This document shows, piece after piece, positions 61,963 to 64,000 of a stretch of 64,000 bases of DNA. The DNA is from Oscillatoria princeps RMCB-10 (GTDB taxonomy: Bacteria; Cyanobacteriota; Cyanobacteriia; Cyanobacteriales; Oscillatoriaceae): positions 270,860 to 334,859 of the forward strand of contig JAHHHT010000007.1 of the NCBI GenBank assembly GCA_019359235.1, in the 5' to 3' direction. The translations under genes and the position numbers were made by a program. The notes under the pieces were generated by a model. It was not told the origin of the DNA and ran no database searches. It was given only the letters and a program-made list of their open reading frames with translations. Numbering within the stretch: the stretch's first letter is position 1; the number at the start of each line of letters is the position of its first letter.

Positions 61963-63936
61963 ATGAGCGATTTCCCAGATTTTTCGGGTCAGGGCTATCA
62001 AGTGGTGCGCGAACTGGGTCACAATAGTCTCGGTGGGCGCGTCACTTTCCAGGCAACCCACTGTCAAAGGGGAGTGCCGGTGGTGATTAAGCAGTTCCAG
62101 TTTGCCCAGTTGGGGGCTAGCTGGGCGGAATACGAGGCTTTTGAGCAAGAAATTAAGGTGCTGCGCAGTCTCAACCATCCGGGCATCCCGCACTATCTCG
62201 ATTCTTTCCAGACGCCGGATGGCTTCTGCATGGTGCAGGAGTACAAAGACGCGGAATGTTTGGCAACTCGCCGCAGCTTTTCTCCTCAGGAAATTAAGCA
62301 AATTGCTGTGGCGGTTTTAGAGATTTTGGTTTACCTGCAAAGTCAGAAACCGCCAGTTATCCACCGGGATATTAAGCCGGAAAATATCTTGGTGGATGAT
62401 AAGATAAATGTTTATCTGGTGGATTTTGGCTTTGCCCGTACCGGCGGTGGGGAAGTCGCCGCCAGCAGTGTGGTGAAGGGAACTTTGGGGTTTATGCCGC
62501 CAGAGCAACTGTTCAACCGGCAGCTGACAGAAGCTTCCGATTTGTATGGGTTAGGGGCGGCGCTGATTTGCTCACTCACCGGCACTCATTCCGGTGAGAT
62601 TGGGAATTTAATTGATGACAGCTATCGCATTCATTTCCAGCATTTGGTTCCGCCGCTGCAGCGGGGTTGGATGAACTGGCTGGAAAAAATGGTGGAGCCT
62701 AAACCGCAACAGCGCTATCCCAATGCGGCGGCGGCGCTTTTGGCGCTCAAGCCGGTGGATGTCAATAGCTTGCCAAAAGTGAGGTTGAGCAAAGAGAGTT
62801 TGGAATTTACCGCCTCAGAATTTGGAGAGAAAGTGACGCAAACTATCGGGGTGAGCAACCCGATTCCAGACACAGTGCTGGCGGGGAGGTGGGAAGTGGT
62901 TCCACATGTAAGCGATCCGCCGCACACGCCTTACGATCATGCTTGGATTTCGTTCCAGCCTATGAGGTTTGAGAGCAATCAGGCGGAGTGCAAAATTACG
63001 GTGGATACGAGCCGGTTGCGAGCCGGTGAGATTTACTCTCGCCAGATTATATTGCGCACCAATTCCGAGCCTGACACGCACGCGATTGATGTAAAAGTGC
63101 AGACGGCTCCCCTTCCCGAACCGCAAAAACCGGAGTATTTTTTGCTGGCTATGGTGTTCGCTGTGTTCTGCGGTGCAGGTTGTTGGCTGGGCTTTAACTC
63201 CCCGATTATTATATTCCCCGGTTTTATCGCTGCGTTTGCGGCTGTGGATCAGATTTTGATGGCGAGCGCGGCTGGGGTTGAGGTTGATTGGGTTAAGGTT
63301 ATGGTTGTGGCTTTATTAGGTCAGTTCGTTGTGGCGGCGGTTTTTGGTGTTTTTTCAGCGGGTTGGGATGTTGGCTTGCTGGTTGGAGGTGTGATTGGTG
63401 CTTTGTATGGCGCAGGTAGTGGCGCTCGTCCAGATCGTCCTATTGTGCTTGGTAAAGTAGTGATGAGTATGAGGAATTTATCGGTTTTGCTTTGTCTAGT
63501 TATGTTTCTGGTGTTTGTGTCGATATTTTTGTTGATGCCTGATATAAAGATTTTATTGCTTATGATGATAGCTGGAATTGCAGCTGTTTGTCTTTTCCTT
63601 ACGGCTGCGAGTAACAAGCTGATACAAAGAGGCTTTCAGGAAATAACGGCTGCCAAACTACCACTACTTACTGCCGGATTTGGCGTTGCCTTAGGAGCCT
63701 TGTATCCGCTGATTTTAATTATGTACGACAACTACCTGCCTTATACCCTCTATCATGGCAAGCTATCTGAATTAGCTAACATCATCTTCATCAATATTGC
63801 TGCTGTAGCAGGAGCGCTTGCTGCTGTAGCAGTAACGGGCGTTCCCTTAATCTATGGACTTATTTACCAGCCGTTTAAGCGCGGGAGACTGATTGCTAAA
63901 TATCGCCGGGATGAGCTACATTTGATTAAGCCATAA
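61963..63936 (+). CDS. Membrane-bound Ser/Thr protein kinase
   Basis: 657 residues from the ATG at 61963. N-terminal Hanks-type kinase: glycine loop LGHNSLGGRV, ATP Lys43 (VIKQF), HRDIKPEN (134-141), DFG (154-156) and APE-like PPEQ, all intact, so likely active. Residues about 270-400 form a beta-rich domain with a repeat-like GRWEVVPHVSDPPH; from about 405 there are roughly eight TM segments. It would phosphorylate proteins at the membrane in signalling. The TTG at 61954 is a less likely start. It is the last complete gene of the window. Confidence 0.92.
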   Translation: MSDFPDFSGQGYQVVRELGHNSLGGRVTFQATHCQRGVPVVIKQFQFAQLGASWAEYEAFEQEIKVLRSLNHPGIPHYLDSFQTPDGFCMVQEYKDAECLATRRSFSPQEIKQIAVAVLEILVYLQSQKPPVIHRDIKPENILVDDKINVYLVDFGFARTGGGEVAASSVVKGTLGFMPPEQLFNRQLTEASDLYGLGAALICSLTGTHSGEIGNLIDDSYRIHFQHLVPPLQRGWMNWLEKMVEPKPQQRYPNAAAALLALKPVDVNSLPKVRLSKESLEFTASEFGEKVTQTIGVSNPIPDTVLAGRWEVVPHVSDPPHTPYDHAWISFQPMRFESNQAECKITVDTSRLRAGEIYSRQIILRTNSEPDTHAIDVKVQTAPLPEPQKPEYFLLAMVFAVFCGAGCWLGFNSPIIIFPGFIAAFAAVDQILMASAAGVEVDWVKVMVVALLGQFVVAAVFGVFSAGWDVGLLVGGVIGALYGAGSGARPDRPIVLGKVVMSMRNLSVLLCLVMFLVFVSIFLLMPDIKILLLMMIAGIAAVCLFLTAASNKLIQRGFQEITAAKLPLLTAGFGVALGALYPLILIMYDNYLPYTLYHGKLSELANIIFINIAAVAGALAAVAVTGVPLIYGLIYQPFKRGRLIAKYRRDELHLIKP

Positions 63937-64000
63937 GTTGTGGTAAAACTTTCACCCCTTCCCGCCCGTACAAATAAGTTGTAGGGTGCGTTCCCTCTCA
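63937..64000. other. Window end, non-coding
   Basis: 64 bases without a gene; GTAGGGTGCGTTCC at the end is another copy of the GTAGGGTGCGTT palindrome's left arm. Confidence 0.7.

Noticed and set aside
1..64000. tRNA, rRNA or insertion sequence with transposase
   Set aside because: No cloverleaf, rRNA-like stretch or transposase domain was recognised; only short non-coding repeats.

Overview
The window is chromosomal DNA of a cyanobacterium. The evidence is the ybeY-dgkA-trpG gene order, a ferredoxin:thioredoxin reductase catalytic subunit beside a SufR-controlled sufBCDS cluster, cyanobacterial families (DUF3352, DUF760, DUF1822, a D-ribulose kinase), HIP1 octamers (GCGATCGC, e.g. near 9959, 10140, 40698) and dense short palindromic intergenic repeats. 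The repeat load and the CHAT/NACHT/WD40 gene content suggest a large-genome filamentous form, probably Oscillatoriales-like; that placement is inference. I found no rRNA, tRNA, transposase or true CRISPR array.

Layout. 1-12.7 kb is housekeeping and lone genes: the 3' end of ybeY, dgkA, a glutamine amidotransferase, a metallo-beta-lactamase-fold protein, an acyltransferase, a CYTH protein, a lipoprotein, a DUF3352 protein, an M20 amidohydrolase and a divergent glucose-6-phosphate dehydrogenase homologue. 13.1-21.3 kb is a same-strand block of seven genes that looks like an NTP-dependent conflict or cell-death system: HTH-type small protein, DUF1822 protein, CHAT protease, P-loop GTPase, an unrecognised 221-aa protein, vWA protein, and a membrane-anchored NACHT NTPase with C-terminal pentapeptide repeats. 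It is followed by two convergent glucokinase paralogues, the first with a damaged phosphate-binding loop.

24-41.5 kb is an accessory, defence-rich stretch: a 21-bp tandem repeat array, a Tat-exported dimethylformamidase-like protein, a complete Type II restriction-modification system with a controller gene and C-box-like operator, three tandem paralogues sharing a membrane hairpin plus coiled coil (one fused to a WD40 propeller), a Deg protease, a DUF760 protein, scpB, a RelE-type toxin-antitoxin pair bracketed by direct repeats, and a single-chain restriction-modification enzyme.

41.7-51.2 kb carries a PhoD-like phosphatase translationally coupled to a D-ribulose kinase, a PcrA/UvrD helicase, a six-TM ion channel with RCK domain and unusual pore loop, and a HigBA module (truncated HigA) between two 96-bp direct repeats, then a hicB pseudogene. 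51.3-57.9 kb is the Fe-S assembly region: ftrC-sufB-sufC-sufD-sufS on the minus strand, divergent from sufR, with two perfect CAAC-N6-GTTG SufR operators between ftrC and sufR. 58-64 kb holds two uncharacterised cyanobacterial proteins, a small secreted protein, a second tandem repeat array and a membrane-attached Ser/Thr kinase.

Two themes run through the window. Short palindromic repeats have entered reading frames several times without breaking them (DUF3352 gene, pcrA, restriction-modification enzyme, ribulose kinase). Toxin-antitoxin genes sit inside direct repeats, some partly decayed.
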